DNA of 64,000 bases from Pythium myriotylum (GCA_023091665.1 JALJCQ010000013.1:124001-188000), one strand, 5' to 3'. Positions 17,770 through 28,385 are shown, counted from the stretch's first letter. The notes: generated by a model from the sequence alone, not told the origin. Translations and numbers: made by a program.

Positions 17770-19159
17770 TCATGGAGCATCATTCTGCAGAAGATACTCC
17801 TCCACGACCGCTACGTTCATGCCTACGTTCGCCGACATGCGCGCTTGCAGGTACGTCGTGAGCACCATCACGGCCTTGGACGCGTGCTTCAGCCCGTCTT
17901 CAATAGTTAGCACGACGTGACCGAACGAGAGCAGCATACAAGCGTCACGGGTGGTCGGCTCGGGTGGGCGGAAAACGTTCCAGTAGTGTTCGCGAAGCTG
18001 CAGACCAGCCACGTCAGTTTTCTCCAGCTGTACCTTGTCTGTTCGTGAGGCGATGGCCAGGACGATTTGGTCCGCGTGCTCGAACTTCTCGGCTGTCGCG
18101 TGGGCGCGAATCCGCAGACTTGCGTCGTTCTCGGCGTCATCGTACGCTTTACCGCTAAAGACAATCGTACGGTTCTCGATGGTGCTCTGATGGACAACAA
18201 AGCCGTTGGGTCAGGTTCTCCCACATTTCGCCTCGATATAAGAGCGCAAGACTTACGTGCTCTCGGAAGAACTCGAACTTGGTGCAGCGCTTGTTAATCC
18301 CCTCGGACCAGTAGGCATCGCCGACCACATCGAACGCAAAGGGCAGCAGACGCAGATCCACGATTTCCAGTGCGAGTTGAGTTGGCGACAGTGGCAAGAT
18401 GCGCGACTCGAGGAACTGGCCATTCGACAGCGGCAGTGAGGCCGTACGCTGGACCCAGACATCGGTCGTCGCGTGGACATCGTCCAGGTCGGACGCGATC
18501 TCGTGGAAGATACGCCTCATCTGCGTGGGGTCGACATCGCTGCACACCGCCTTCCACGCTGGTGAGTAGAGACGTGAAGATGCTAGCGGGTGCTGTGCAG
18601 CATACCACACCACATACATAGCGATGTTTGAGCCTGAGGGTCCCAACCAACATACCTTGCGATGTCCACGTACCGCCACCTGCCTCGCCTGCTGTTCGAT
18701 GATCCTTCGGAGCGTTTTGGCGACGTGTCGCTGCTCTGCGAGCTGCGCTTTCAGCCTCGCATTCTCTTCTTCCGCCGCCTGACGTCGGTGGAACTGGCGC
18801 GTCACCACGCTCTTCCACGCCGCCAGCAGTCCAGGACGCAGGGTCTCCGATCGCGGTGTCACCTGCTCGCCCACCTCTCGTCGGCGTGCCTCTCGACTGC
18901 TCTGCAGCCGCTGAAGGCGCTCACGCAGCACCGCCTCTTCGTGTCGCAGCGCCAAGAGCTCGAGTCGCCTGCGCCGCCGCGCTCGGTTGTGGTTCACGTC
19001 TTTCTTGGTCACAACTCGCTCGGAGCTGAGACCGTCGTCGGAGCTGCTTCTCGAGGATGACGGGGGCTCCGAGGACAGCTCGTCCTCGTCGCTCTCCCTC
19101 GAGAAGCCTTCGATGTAGGCCAGCACGGCCGCGAGCGTCTCGCCGTCGTCGGGGTCCAT
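17770..19159 (-). CDS. START-like coiled-coil protein of an oomycete-type family (M96-like)
   Basis: Exons 19159-18656, 18592-18257 and 18186-17770 give 418 aa. Start at MDPDDGETLAAV: the frame upstream reads GTG, and an initiator-like GCATTCGCACTCTCGCC stands at about 19198-19182. Residues 1-50 are acidic and Ser rich, then a basic coiled coil (NRARRRRRLELLALRHEEAV) typical of bZIP-like leaders, then WKSVVTRQFHRRQAAEEENA. The C-terminal half (DDVHATTDVWVQRT, FEFFREH, TDVAGLQLREHYWN, LLSFGHVVLTIED) resembles START-type lipid-binding folds annotated in oomycetes as M96 family; the label is from memory. The first intron is the least certain, because reading straight through it also keeps frame. 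Divergent from SDR copy 3. Function unknown. Confidence 0.6.
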
Positions 19160-19472
19160 GCCAAGACCCGACACGGTGGCGAGAGTGCGAATGCCCAGAG
19201 CGCACTGGATCGATTACGCAATCGGTGATTGCTCCCTTGAACGGCCTCTCATCGTTCATGAGACGCGACTGATGAGAGGTCATCTTGACACGCAATCCAA
19301 TCCGCAATGGTGGACTCGTAGCTCGCGATTCATTGCGAACGAGATCCCAATGGACACACGACAAGGACAGAACTCCAACTGAGTGCTGCCTCCAACTACC
19401 AGTTCCAAATAACTTCTCAACCACTCACAACTGCCTCCTCACCCACCTCCCTCTCCTCCCTCCGTCTAAACT

Positions 19473-20327
19473 ATGGCGTCTCCCAAGGTCTGGTTCATCA
19501 CTGGTTGCTCCAGCGGTCTCGGTCGCGAGATCGCCATCGCGGCACGTCGCCGAGGAGACTCGGTCATCGCCACAGCTCGCAAAATTGAGACTCTCGACGA
19601 GCTCAAGCAACTCGGATGTGAGACCTTGGCACTCGACATCGCATCAAGTGAAGCCACCGTTCAGCAGGTGGTCAAAGAAGCGCTTGCTCTCTTCGGTCAC
19701 ATCGACATCGTCGTCAACAATGCCGGATACTCAATCTTCGGTGCCATCGAAGAAGCGAGCGACAACGACCTCGCCGACACGTTCAACACGAACTTGTTTG
19801 GTCACCTACGCGTGACTCGTGCGGTGCTGCCGTCGATGCGCGAGCGTCGCTCGGGCGTGATCGCCTTCATCGGCTCCGGCGCTGGCTACGGCGCGCTGCC
19901 GATGAACGGAGTGTACGGCGCGACCAAGTTCGCCCTTGCAGGCATCTCGCAATCTCTCGCGCAAGAGGTCGCTCCCCTGGGCATCGAAACGACGATCGTG
20001 GACCTCGGCGTCTTCCGCACGAACGCTTTGTCCCACAACCTTGCATTCGAACACTCGTTTGAAGAATACGAGGCTGGGAAGAAAGCTGTGGTGGAGTTCC
20101 TAGAGGCAGGCGTCGGCGCGCCACCGAGCGATCCGGCGAAGGGAGCGCAGGCCCTCGTCGAGGCGCTGACCAAGACCGGTCGGTGCGTCGGCCGTGCGTT
20201 GCCTCGCCGCTTGCCTCTCGGAGGAGGCATCCTGGGCTTCTTCGAGGCGGAGCTTGCTGCTCGCACCAAAGAGTTGAGCGACTGGAAGGACTTCACGGAT
20301 GTTGATGCGTTTGCGTTCGATGCCTAG
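19473..20327 (+). CDS. Short-chain dehydrogenase/reductase, tandem copy 3
   Basis: 284 aa, single exon. TGCSSGLG, NNAG, the catalytic Ser and YGATK are present. The substrate loop reads ALSHNLAFEHSFEEYEAG, different again from copies 1 and 2. Only about 310 nt separate it from the divergent, intact START-like gene, so this is the best-preserved version of the pair that was triplicated here. Cytosolic NAD(P)-dependent oxidoreductase; substrate unknown. Confidence 0.85.
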   Translation: MASPKVWFITGCSSGLGREIAIAARRRGDSVIATARKIETLDELKQLGCETLALDIASSEATVQQVVKEALALFGHIDIVVNNAGYSIFGAIEEASDNDLADTFNTNLFGHLRVTRAVLPSMRERRSGVIAFIGSGAGYGALPMNGVYGATKFALAGISQSLAQEVAPLGIETTIVDLGVFRTNALSHNLAFEHSFEEYEAGKKAVVEFLEAGVGAPPSDPAKGAQALVEALTKTGRCVGRALPRRLPLGGGILGFFEAELAARTKELSDWKDFTDVDAFAFDA

Positions 20328-21030
20328 AGCTCCTGGCGATCCAGGCCATGCGCAAACCAAGGGAGACTCGAAGGTGGAAATCTTCAACTTGAAGAAGGTG
20401 AGCCATCTCCGCGAGTTGAACGATGAACCATCCACGACTGTCGAATGGAAGATGCTGCCGTCGAAAACCTCTGGTTCCTCAATTCCTTTCGGAGGCGTTT
20501 ATCTCATACATATTCTGTTGGTTGTAAATGTTGCAAATTTGACCTCTGGAATACAATCCCTGTCTATACACTCTATCTTGACGATTGGGTTTACGCGAAT
20601 AATCCAACCCAGTCATCAACTCTCACACGGCCATCGTCGCCACCTTCCCCCACAACTCAGCTTTGGTCTCCGTGGCGACACCAGCCGACCGCCGACCAAC
20701 TCATCTAGTCACTTGGGACCAGATCGAAGTGTTGTCGCCAGCGCACTTTCGCATGTGGGAAGAAGACAACTAGTTTGAACCCTCAGCGGCGAGATTCCGT
20801 TCTTGCGCATTTGGATTCAAGTGGATCCCCTGATTTATTTTGAATCAGGGCTCCTCCTACGTGCCCTACTGTACACGGTGAAGTACTTTTAACAAACGAT
20901 AGTCTCCTCGCATGCTGTCAGCGTCTTCAGTCCATTCCACACGCCAACGTCCGCCACACAGCTCCCGATCGCTTTCTCACTCGGCAACTTGCCATCCACC
21001 ACTCAAACGCAAGCGACCACCTCCAACGCC
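20328..21030. other. Intergenic region upstream of oxygenase copy C
   Basis: Trailer of SDR copy 3 followed by DNA without a supported gene. A small inverted repeat (CCCTGATT...AATCAGGG) lies at about 20827-20849. Confidence 0.5.
20977..20993 (+). promoter_or_regulatory. Inr/FPR core promoter, oxygenase copy C
   Basis: TCACTCGGCAACTTGCC, identical to the element before copy A, 54 nt upstream of the ATG. Confidence 0.65.
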
Positions 21031-22437
21031 ATGCTCACTGCCAAGGCTTCCGTGCTGGGCCTTCTCGCCACCCTCGCGGCCGCCAACACCTACGCCAACG
21101 CCAACGCACTCAACAACCAAGAGACCCACCGAGCGCTCGCCTCGCTGCCCACTCACCAACTCGCTTCCTTCGACTACGCCACGCTCGCCCACGGAGACAC
21201 CCCGCAACGACTGCTCGACGCCGTCACCACCGACGGCATCGTCGCGCTCAAGAACATCCCCAACTACGCCAACCTCCGCGACAACTTCTTCCGTCGCGCC
21301 GCCGAGTGCGCGCTGCGAGGCTACGAGCAGCCGAGCGACCACACGCCTCGCGTGTCGCGCAAGCTCTTCGCCGACGGCACCAAGCGGTACACGATCAGCA
21401 CGAACGCCGGTCGAGAGCTGCGCGCACTGGCGACCGAGAGCTTCGCCGACTGTCCCGGGTACGCGTCTCGGTACCTGGCGCTGAGCGAGGCGGTGGAGCA
21501 CGCGGTGAACTCGTTCGGCGCGACGCTGGACAAGACGGCGTTCCGCGTGAGCGACGGAGAACGCTCGATCTCGTCGCGGCAGCTGGTGAGCGAGGCCGTG
21601 CGACTGGACCACTTCCACGCGTACGAGGCGGCGACGGCGGCGACCACTGCGACGCAAGGCGATGGTCTGGGTATTAGTGGCCACGACCACCGCCAGCTGG
21701 AGCTGTCGCTGCCTCTCCACGAGGACCACGGTCTGTTCATCGCGATGGCGGCGCCCAAGTTCTTCGAGATGGAGGCAGGCAGTCGTCGTCTCGTGGAGCG
21801 CGAGCTCGCGCCGGACGCGTCGGGTCTGGTGATCCAGACGGCCGCTGGTGAGCGTGTGCGTCCGGTGTTGAACGCGGACGAGGTGGTGATCATGATGGGC
21901 ACTGGTGCGAGCCGTTGGTTGCGCACGAGCCACGCGGTGCCAGCGGTGCTTCACGGCATGAAGATGCCGGAGCCGTTGGTGTCGTCTGCGGAGTCGGGTC
22001 GTCGTTCGTTGCGCGCGTGGTTCGGCAAGATGACGTTGTTGCCGTCGTACCAGCGTATGTTGTCGTCGGGTGCGTCGTTCGAGGCTCACTTGAACGCGAC
22101 GACACGCCACCTGGTGTCGGATGATAGCCGTGAGCTCCAGTCGATCGGTTGTGCGATGGGTCGCGAGCTTGCTGCTTCCGAGGACTCATGCAAGTTCCGC
22201 GTGTGCAAGACCAAGGCTGGCGCGAGCGCTCCGTCGGAGCCATGCTCGGTAGTCTGCAACCGCAACCACTCGGGCGACGCGTCCACGTGCTCGAGCAAGT
22301 GCTCGTGCCAGAAGGCGCCGGCGAACGGCAAGGTGTGCTGGATGCTCTGCGTCTCTGGTCTGCCCACGAACAAGTGCGCCTTGAACAAGCAGCAGTGCAG
22401 CGGCCAGCAGGTGGTGTGCTCGTCCAAGAAGAAGTGA
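21031..22437 (+). CDS. Secreted 2OG-Fe(II) oxygenase-like protein, copy C (no tail)
   Basis: 468 aa, single exon. It starts MLTAKASVLG like A and B, with signal peptide ANTYANANALNN in place of the longer Asn-Ala run. The HED, distal His and RxS residues are intact. The core carries a private block shared with copies D and E (GHDHRQLE instead of GVDHRQLE, and MKMPEP instead of MRMPEP). The C-terminal domain keeps 13 cysteines (CSVVCNRNHSGDAST, CWMLCV), but the protein ends SSKKK with no Pro/Thr tail. The last part has a distinct GC-richer sequence from about 22103 on, as if of separate origin. Confidence 0.75.
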   Translation: MLTAKASVLGLLATLAAANTYANANALNNQETHRALASLPTHQLASFDYATLAHGDTPQRLLDAVTTDGIVALKNIPNYANLRDNFFRRAAECALRGYEQPSDHTPRVSRKLFADGTKRYTISTNAGRELRALATESFADCPGYASRYLALSEAVEHAVNSFGATLDKTAFRVSDGERSISSRQLVSEAVRLDHFHAYEAATAATTATQGDGLGISGHDHRQLELSLPLHEDHGLFIAMAAPKFFEMEAGSRRLVERELAPDASGLVIQTAAGERVRPVLNADEVVIMMGTGASRWLRTSHAVPAVLHGMKMPEPLVSSAESGRRSLRAWFGKMTLLPSYQRMLSSGASFEAHLNATTRHLVSDDSRELQSIGCAMGRELAASEDSCKFRVCKTKAGASAPSEPCSVVCNRNHSGDASTCSSKCSCQKAPANGKVCWMLCVSGLPTNKCALNKQQCSGQQVVCSSKKK

Positions 22438-22779
22438 GACCCGCCGACGCGGACAAGTCCACGACGTGGTCCTGTAGCTGTTTATTCACTTGAATGAGAT
22501 GCGTTCTTTGATTCCTTTCACATAGTTCTATTCGCCTACCTGTCGCTTGGATCTAGGTTTTATCGCGAGATTCTGAACCGGCGAAGGAACATGGTACGAG
22601 CCTGAGCAACTCGCCCATGCGGGCTGAAGAACCCGCCAACGCCGTTTCCATGAACGAGATCTCTGATCGTACAGTACCTAACAGCAGCTTCCAACGCTTG
22701 ACTCGAGATCACTTGAGCTCCGATGATTTTCAGCCAATCCTTGGCCTGAGGTTGCCAACGGAAGGGCGAACTCAGCATA
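22438..22779. other. Intergenic region downstream of oxygenase copy C
   Basis: Trailer of copy C and leader of the next gene. A 158-codon minus-strand frame (22560-23036) covers part of it but has no recognisable features. Confidence 0.4.
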
Positions 22780-23605
22780 ATGGCGCCGACAACCCCGACG
22801 TGCGACGCTCGTGACTCCGAAGCCTCACGCAGCCACGAGCGACTCGACCAACAGCGACGCAGTAGAGGCCAACGGAAGAGAAACGCACAGCCCGCGGCGC
22901 GGAAGCAAACGAGTGAGCATATCCACGGAGACAAGATACCTGAGACCAATGCCCAGGCCATTCGTGACGCGGCCGCCAAGAAGGCGGCCGAAAAGGTGTG
23001 GGCCAAGGCGCTTGCAGTGTTCCGTCGGCATGACAAGACCCCAGGTCGTAGTCTACGAGGACGAGATCACGTACGCGGCTCAGTACGCGCTCTGTCGCAA
23101 GGACTACTTGCTCATGCGTGATGGCTACCACCGGGAGCTGACCAAGGCGGAAACAGAGGCTCTCTTCCTTTGGTTCACGCGCCGCACCTTTTTGAGGGAT
23201 GTCCCCAACTTCCTGATGGAGGTTTACCCATGCGAGATGCGATGCGTGATCCAGGATTACCATCTCAGTGACTTAATCTACACATTGAAAGCGAAGTTGC
23301 CGGCGCAACTGCGATGGCCACAGGAATCATCACGCTACCACTTCTGCAAGTGCCTCGTCCTGCGCAATCAACGGCGCACAAAGTCAGCGGAGCATTCGGA
23401 TGCTGTCCAACTCATGCTAGATGCGTACACTTACTACGTTTGTGACGATGGAGTCGTCGTCTTCCGCTTCGTCCGACCGGAGCCTCTCGAAAAGTGGCTC
23501 AACACTACGTTGAAGGTACCATTCGGCAAGATCACACTGCGCGCGTCCGCAGAAATTGCGAAGGAAGGCGAACAGGCTGTCGAGCCGAGTAAAACAAATG
23601 GCTAG
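22780..23605 (+). CDS. Hypothetical protein, apparently frameshifted near 23040
   Basis: Not recognised. Two overlapping frames together look like one protein. Frame 1 from ATG 22780 gives a basic, Gln/Arg-rich start and an Ala/Lys helix (AIRDAAAKKAAEKVWAKALA, then FRRHDK). Frame 2 continues from about 23040 (VVVYEDEITYAAQYAL) to the stop at 23605 with well-formed helices and strands (LTKAETEALFLWFTRR, LMLDAYTYYVCDDGVVVFRF). No intron fits the join, so either a one-base frameshift has broken the gene or the real start is the in-frame ATG at 23030, giving 191 aa. No signal peptide and no known motif. Confidence 0.45.
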
Positions 23606-23837
23606 TTCGCTCCTTTCAACTCAGTAGCCTGGTCGTTGGGAAATACGCTGGAAAATGTCGGGCTACCATTGAAGTGTGTGCAGTAAGAGAGAGAGAGGGG
23701 GAGAAGTTCAAGGACTGACCTGAAAACGGTTTGCTTGCTTTTGATATCTACCGGTGGAGAGAAAGGAGTCTGTTCTACAAAATCTTCTGAAAATGCATCA
23801 TCTTGGTTCTTGTCGATTAAGCAGCTCTAATAAACGC

Positions 23838-24857
23838 TTACTTGTCGAGTCCCTTGGCTCGGATCTGCTTGGCGAACTGCGTGAGCACCACAGCTAGTCG
23901 CTTTCCGGCGAGAGCAATTCGGAACTGAGCAAACTGCACGGCCGTGTCGACATACCATTGCGGCGGGCACGGCACAGCGCCATTCGTGAACGTGAGGTTG
24001 AGGCCTTTGTACACGATGGCATCCGCGAGCTGGTACGAGTCCAGAGCAACCTTGCGGAAGGCTTTGTCCTTGGTCAGCACCGCTGTCTGGAACTGATCGT
24101 ATGGGAGGTTCTTGTATGCATCAAAGCTCACAGAATCCGTGAGCAGAGGGAGCAAACCGATGAGGTACGTGGCATTGGGCGCGAGGGCGGCGTCTGGCGT
24201 GGCCTTCGTGTCGTTGGACCAGTTGTTGAGCGAGTAGATACCGCCCGAGGCGTCCCACAGACCGTGGAGGTTGGAGAAAGCGCAGGGCTTCTGGAACATA
24301 AATGAGTTGCCTCCTTCGTCGCCGGCAGGACCGACGTCCTTGTTGATCCCGCCGACAGCGTGCAGTGGCTGATGGAGATCGCCGAAAAAGTGGATAAAGT
24401 TGCGGAGAACGAGGTTCGCAGCCCAGACCGACTTGGTCGTCGCCATGGTCTTGACGTAGGCTTCGAGCTGGTCAATGACGTTGCCGCCGAGCGAGTAGTT
24501 GAAGAGAGCGAGGTCGCTCGAGGACAAGCCGGCGAAGCGTCCGCCGTCGATGAGGAGCGGCAGATCCACGAAGTGCCAGTCGAACATGGTCGTGAACGAC
24601 GGCGTCTCCTCGGTCTTGCAGTAGTCGCTGTACACGGTGCAGCGAACGAGGTCGGGCCAGATCGCAGCAGTCGAGATCTTGTCCGTGTTCACAAACTCGT
24701 CCTCCCACTTGGTGAGCACGCCGTGGATCGAGGCGACGTCCTCTGGTGCCATGAGCTGCGTCGCGACCTCGCCCACGAGCATGTGGCCATTGTCCCACCA
24801 GGCCTGCGCGCCGGAGAGCTGCAGTGCGGCGACCAGAGCGATCGAGAAGGCCTTCAT
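23838..24857 (-). CDS. Secreted S1/P1-type zinc nuclease
   Basis: 339 aa, single exon. Signal peptide residues 1-19 (MKAFSIALVAALQLSGAQA) is cut just before Trp20, which as the mature N-terminal residue ligates zinc in this family. Zinc-site residues are visible: WWDNGHMLV (His25), IWPD (Asp69), FDWHFVD (His95), HFFGDLHQPLH and GDEGGNSF. Length is usual for the family, and N-glycosylation sites (NYS, NWS, NDT, NAT) occur in the second half. S1/P1 enzymes cleave single-stranded DNA and RNA and remove 3'-phosphates. For an oomycete, an extracellular role in nucleic-acid feeding is likely. An initiator-like TCCATTCGCGTTCTTCC lies about 20-37 nt upstream of the start codon. Confidence 0.9.
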   Translation of the reverse strand: MKAFSIALVAALQLSGAQAWWDNGHMLVGEVATQLMAPEDVASIHGVLTKWEDEFVNTDKISTAAIWPDLVRCTVYSDYCKTEETPSFTTMFDWHFVDLPLLIDGGRFAGLSSSDLALFNYSLGGNVIDQLEAYVKTMATTKSVWAANLVLRNFIHFFGDLHQPLHAVGGINKDVGPAGDEGGNSFMFQKPCAFSNLHGLWDASGGIYSLNNWSNDTKATPDAALAPNATYLIGLLPLLTDSVSFDAYKNLPYDQFQTAVLTKDKAFRKVALDSYQLADAIVYKGLNLTFTNGAVPCPPQWYVDTAVQFAQFRIALAGKRLAVVLTQFAKQIRAKGLDK

Positions 24858-25461
24858 TGTCTTGGAAATGCGTCCGAGAGGGAAGAACGCGAATGGAGAC
24901 CGAGCTGGTGGGTGGCGACGGGCACGTTGGGCCGGTATCAGATCCGTTGCGGGAAGCGCATGCAGCGAGTCCTGGACAGGCCGTCAGCTTGGACCCCTGG
25001 CTTCGTTGAAGTCGAGTGATTCGCATAACCTGTATAAACAAGTACATCGTTGTCAATGGGGTCTGGAGTGTGTCTTCCTCAAGACACTGAAAACTCTCAG
25101 AATGAATACTTGGGAGCTTTCAGTGATGGGTGCCGAGTGAGCCAGGGCAGATTCGTGTCATCCCTCCTGAATCTTGAGGGTCTCGACACACCCATGCTCG
25201 GGGCGAGTCTGTCTTCTATTTCATTAGACGAAATGGGTAAAGTCGCGTCGTCTCATTGGTCGAAAAGGCCGTGACCAGGTCCTCTATACGGGGTGGATCT
25301 CCCCGAGTCATGGTGATGAGGATATGCATTTTCGCAATTTTGGTGCGAGGAGAAAAAGCGCGCGCGGCAGACGAGCATGTGGACTCAGATGGGTCGCCGT
25401 GGGTGCGGCGATCGTCGGCTCATTCCCGAATTTGACACGCAAAACCAACACCACAAGTACC
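24858..25461. other. Intergenic region between the S1/P1 nuclease and the membrane protein gene
   Basis: Divergent promoter space of about 600 nt; no supported gene. It holds the core promoter listed at 25420. Confidence 0.5.
25420..25435 (+). promoter_or_regulatory. Inr/FPR core promoter
   Basis: TCATTCCCGAATTTGA, nearly identical to the oomycete Inr-FPR consensus, 42 nt before the ATG at 25462. It argues against the longer upstream start at 25324. Confidence 0.7.
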
Positions 25462-26232
25462 ATGACCACCATGACCACCGCCGCCGCTCTGGGCGCAGAG
25501 ATCAGTCTCTCGTCCGTGTGGCTTCCTCTGATGCTCGGCATCTTTGCTCTCAACGGAGTGACCACGCTCGCGTGCGTGGCCTTTGTGCTCCACAAGAATG
25601 ACAACAACGCCTCCATGAACACGGCTCCTGTCGCCACGACATACGCCGCCATGCCAACTCAAACGCCGCGCATCACGCGCCAGAACGCCATTGCTCACGA
25701 AGAACACCGCAACGTGTGCGGCAAGCGCAAGACGCGCGAACAACCGGTCGAGTTCCCATTTGCTCGTCGGCAGAACGTCGAAGTCGACGAAGAACTCACT
25801 CAAGGACGCTGCAAGCAGCGCCGTATCATCAAGACCTCGCTTGCCGACCGTATGCCCCGCCGATCATCTTCGTTCGGATCCAGCTCATCGAGCAGCACCA
25901 TGCTTTCTCCACCGTCACCACTGCGCCGTGTGGTTTCCTGCGGGGATGCTGGACCGATGCGCCATTTTGAAACGCAGATGAACAAGCCCTTCGAAGATCC
26001 GACTACTGCTTTCGCGCACACGCCATCCGAAGAACTGGCGATGACTCTGACTTCCTTGTTGCGTGAGATCTCGGATCCTTTGAATGATTTCGTCTGCTTA
26101 GTCCATCCGTTCGTCTCCTTAAGGTCAGAGCAAATGGGGATACGACGAGAGACAAGCTTTGTCGTTCAAGGCATTTTCATTGAAACATGCAAAGCCGACC
26201 GATGGCGATCCAACGCCGTCGGCTCCGCGTGA
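25462..26232 (+). CDS. Hypothetical single-pass membrane protein
   Basis: 256 aa from ATG 25462; a second ATG lies three codons on. Residues about 17-42 form one hydrophobic span (SVWLPLMLGIFALNGVTTLA). It is followed by a hydrophilic region rich in Arg, Ser and Thr with a Ser cluster (SSSFGSSSSSSTML). The C-terminal 45 residues differ in composition and may come from reading through an intron near 26100. No known domain was recognised. Converges on oxygenase copy D with a 105-nt gap. Confidence 0.5.
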   Translation: MTTMTTAAALGAEISLSSVWLPLMLGIFALNGVTTLACVAFVLHKNDNNASMNTAPVATTYAAMPTQTPRITRQNAIAHEEHRNVCGKRKTREQPVEFPFARRQNVEVDEELTQGRCKQRRIIKTSLADRMPRRSSSFGSSSSSSTMLSPPSPLRRVVSCGDAGPMRHFETQMNKPFEDPTTAFAHTPSEELAMTLTSLLREISDPLNDFVCLVHPFVSLRSEQMGIRRETSFVVQGIFIETCKADRWRSNAVGSA

Positions 26233-26337
26233 TATGGGCACCTAACAATGTAAATTATTTGGTTCGTGGATCTTGGCTGCAAAGAGACCATCAAGATCTC
26301 CACCGAGGGAGCTTCGAAACCCAGAACTTTTCTTGAG

Positions 26338-27732
26338 TTAGGTCGAACAGACGAGATTCTGGCCACTGCACGTTTGCTTGTTGAGAGCGCACTGACTTGT
26401 GGGCAGGTTAGCGACGCAGAGCATCCAGCACACTTGACCCGAGCTCGACGCGCTCTGGCACGTGCACTTGCTCGAGCAGGTGGTCGAGTCACCTGAGTGG
26501 TTTCGGTTGCAGACGACCGAGCACGGCTCCGATGGAGCACTAGCGCCAGCCTTCGTAGAGCACTGACGGTACGTGCACGAACCCTCCGAAGCAGCAAGAT
26601 GACGACCCGTCGCACACCCAATCGACTTCAGCTCATTGACCTCGTCCGTCAGCAAATGACGCGTCGTCGCGTTCAAGTGCTCGTCAAACGACGCACCCGA
26701 CAACATACGCTGGTACGACGGCAACAACGTCATCTTGCCGAACCACGCGCGCAACGAACGACGACCCGACTCCGCAGACGACACCAACGGCTCCGGCATC
26801 TTCATGCCGTGAAGCACCGCTGGCACCGCGTGGCTCGTGCGCAACCAACGGCTCGCACCAGTGCCCATCATGATCACCACCTCGTCCGCGTTCAACACCG
26901 GACGCACACGCTCACCAGCGGCCGTCTGGATCACCAGACCCGACGCGTCCGGCGCGAGCTCGCGCTCCACGAGACGACGACTGCCTGCCTCCATCTCGAA
27001 GAACTTGGGCGCCGCCATCGCGATGAACAGACCGTGGTCCTCGTGGAGAGGCAGCGACAGCTCCAGCTGGCGGTGGTCGTGGCCACTAATACCCAGACCA
27101 TCGCCTTGCGTCGCAGTGGTCGCCGCCGTCGCCGCCTCGTACGCGTGGAAGTGGTCCAGTCGCACGGCCTCGCTCACCAGCTGCCGCGACGAGATCGAGC
27201 GTTCTCCGTCGCTCACGCGGAACGCCGTCTTGTCCAGCGTCGCGCCGAACGAGTTCACCGCGTGCTCCACCGCCTCGCTCAGCGCCAGGTACCGAGACGC
27301 GTACCCGGGACAGTCGGCGAAGCTCTCGGTCGCCAGTGCGCGCAGCTCTCGACCGGCGTTCGTGCTGATCGTGTACCGCTTGGTGCCGTCGGCGAAGAGC
27401 TTGCGCGACACGCGAGGCGTGTGGTCGCTCGGCTGCTCGTAGCCTCGCAGCGCGCACTCGGCGGCGCGACGGAAGAAGTTGTCGCGGAGGTTGGCGTAGT
27501 TGGGGATGTTCTTGAGCGCGACGATGCCGTCGGTGGTGACGGCGTCGAGCAGTCGTTGCGGGGTGTCTCCGTGGGCGAGCGTGGCGTAGTCGAAGGAAGC
27601 GAGTTGGTGAGTGGGCAGCGAGGCGAGCGCTCGGTGGGTCTCTTGGTTGTTGAGTGCGTTGGCGTTGGCGTTGGTGTTGGTGGCCGCGAGGGTGGCGAGA
27701 AGGCCCAGCACGGAAGCCTTGGCAGTGAACAT
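26338..27732 (-). CDS. Secreted 2OG-Fe(II) oxygenase-like protein, copy D (no tail)
   Basis: 464 aa, single exon, starting MFTAKASVLG (Leu2 replaced by Phe) with signal peptide and TNANANALNN. HED, distal His and RxS residues are intact. It is practically identical to copy E from codon 6 to the STKAGA motif. Its Cys-rich domain (CSVVCNRNHSGDST, CQSASSSGQVCWMLC) instead resembles copy C, and like C it ends soon after the last cysteine (NLVCST). So copy D combines an E-like core with a C-like end. The promoter differs from that of A, C and E (CATTCGCAAACTCGCC near 27796). Confidence 0.75.
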   Translation of the reverse strand: MFTAKASVLGLLATLAATNTNANANALNNQETHRALASLPTHQLASFDYATLAHGDTPQRLLDAVTTDGIVALKNIPNYANLRDNFFRRAAECALRGYEQPSDHTPRVSRKLFADGTKRYTISTNAGRELRALATESFADCPGYASRYLALSEAVEHAVNSFGATLDKTAFRVSDGERSISSRQLVSEAVRLDHFHAYEAATAATTATQGDGLGISGHDHRQLELSLPLHEDHGLFIAMAAPKFFEMEAGSRRLVERELAPDASGLVIQTAAGERVRPVLNADEVVIMMGTGASRWLRTSHAVPAVLHGMKMPEPLVSSAESGRRSLRAWFGKMTLLPSYQRMLSGASFDEHLNATTRHLLTDEVNELKSIGCATGRHLAASEGSCTYRQCSTKAGASAPSEPCSVVCNRNHSGDSTTCSSKCTCQSASSSGQVCWMLCVANLPTSQCALNKQTCSGQNLVCST

Positions 27733-28337
27733 GGCGTTGGAGGGGATCGCTTTGCTCGTAGTCGTTGGCTTCTGGCGGAGGTGGCGAGTTTGCGAATGGT
27801 AGTTGGATGCCCGAACGGAATGGGGAGCAAGGAGGGGGATTCTGAGTGACTCGGATGCCACTTCGGCAGCCACCAGTTTCCCATTGTTTACACCCACGCG
27901 ACGGGAGTGACGAAGTTTCGGTCTGGTCCAAAGTGGCTGTACGATCTGCCGATCTGGCAGTTAGTCAACCACGCTAGTAGAAATTCCCGCCACGCAAGTT
28001 GAAGCTGAGTACTTGTCTGGATGGCGGACGAAATGATTCGGCGTTATTGTTGATGGGGGCAAAAGATCTTTCTGCAATACTCTACAGAATGCAATGCACT
28101 ACAGTATCGATTTGTATACCCAAAAGATCCTTGCGCAATGTTTTCTACGACATTGCACGATGATCTTCTGGGTTGGCGGACAACGTACAACGTACTGTGG
28201 GGTTATTACTCTTAGGTTGGTTCGACGTGATGTACTCGAGCAATGCTGTATCCTTTTATGGATGGATCAAGCTCGACACATCATCTCTGTGAGCAGTCAT
28301 CTCCAAGTGGGGCCGCCGTCACCTCTAACTCCGAGTG

Positions 28338-28385
28338 GCGTGTGCTTCATCATCTGAAGCACACGCGAGCCAATATTATTGGCTC
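28338..28385. repeat. Two adjacent hairpins
   Basis: First: 12-bp arms GCGTGTGCTTCA / TGAAGCACACGC with a 5-nt loop (28338-28366). Second, directly adjoining: 9-bp arms GAGCCAATA / TATTGGCTC around one T (28367-28385). Confidence 0.8.

Noticed and set aside
22560..23036. 158-codon minus-strand frame
   Set aside because: No motif, hydrophobic/Arg pattern of a shadow frame; it overlaps the better plus-strand protein.
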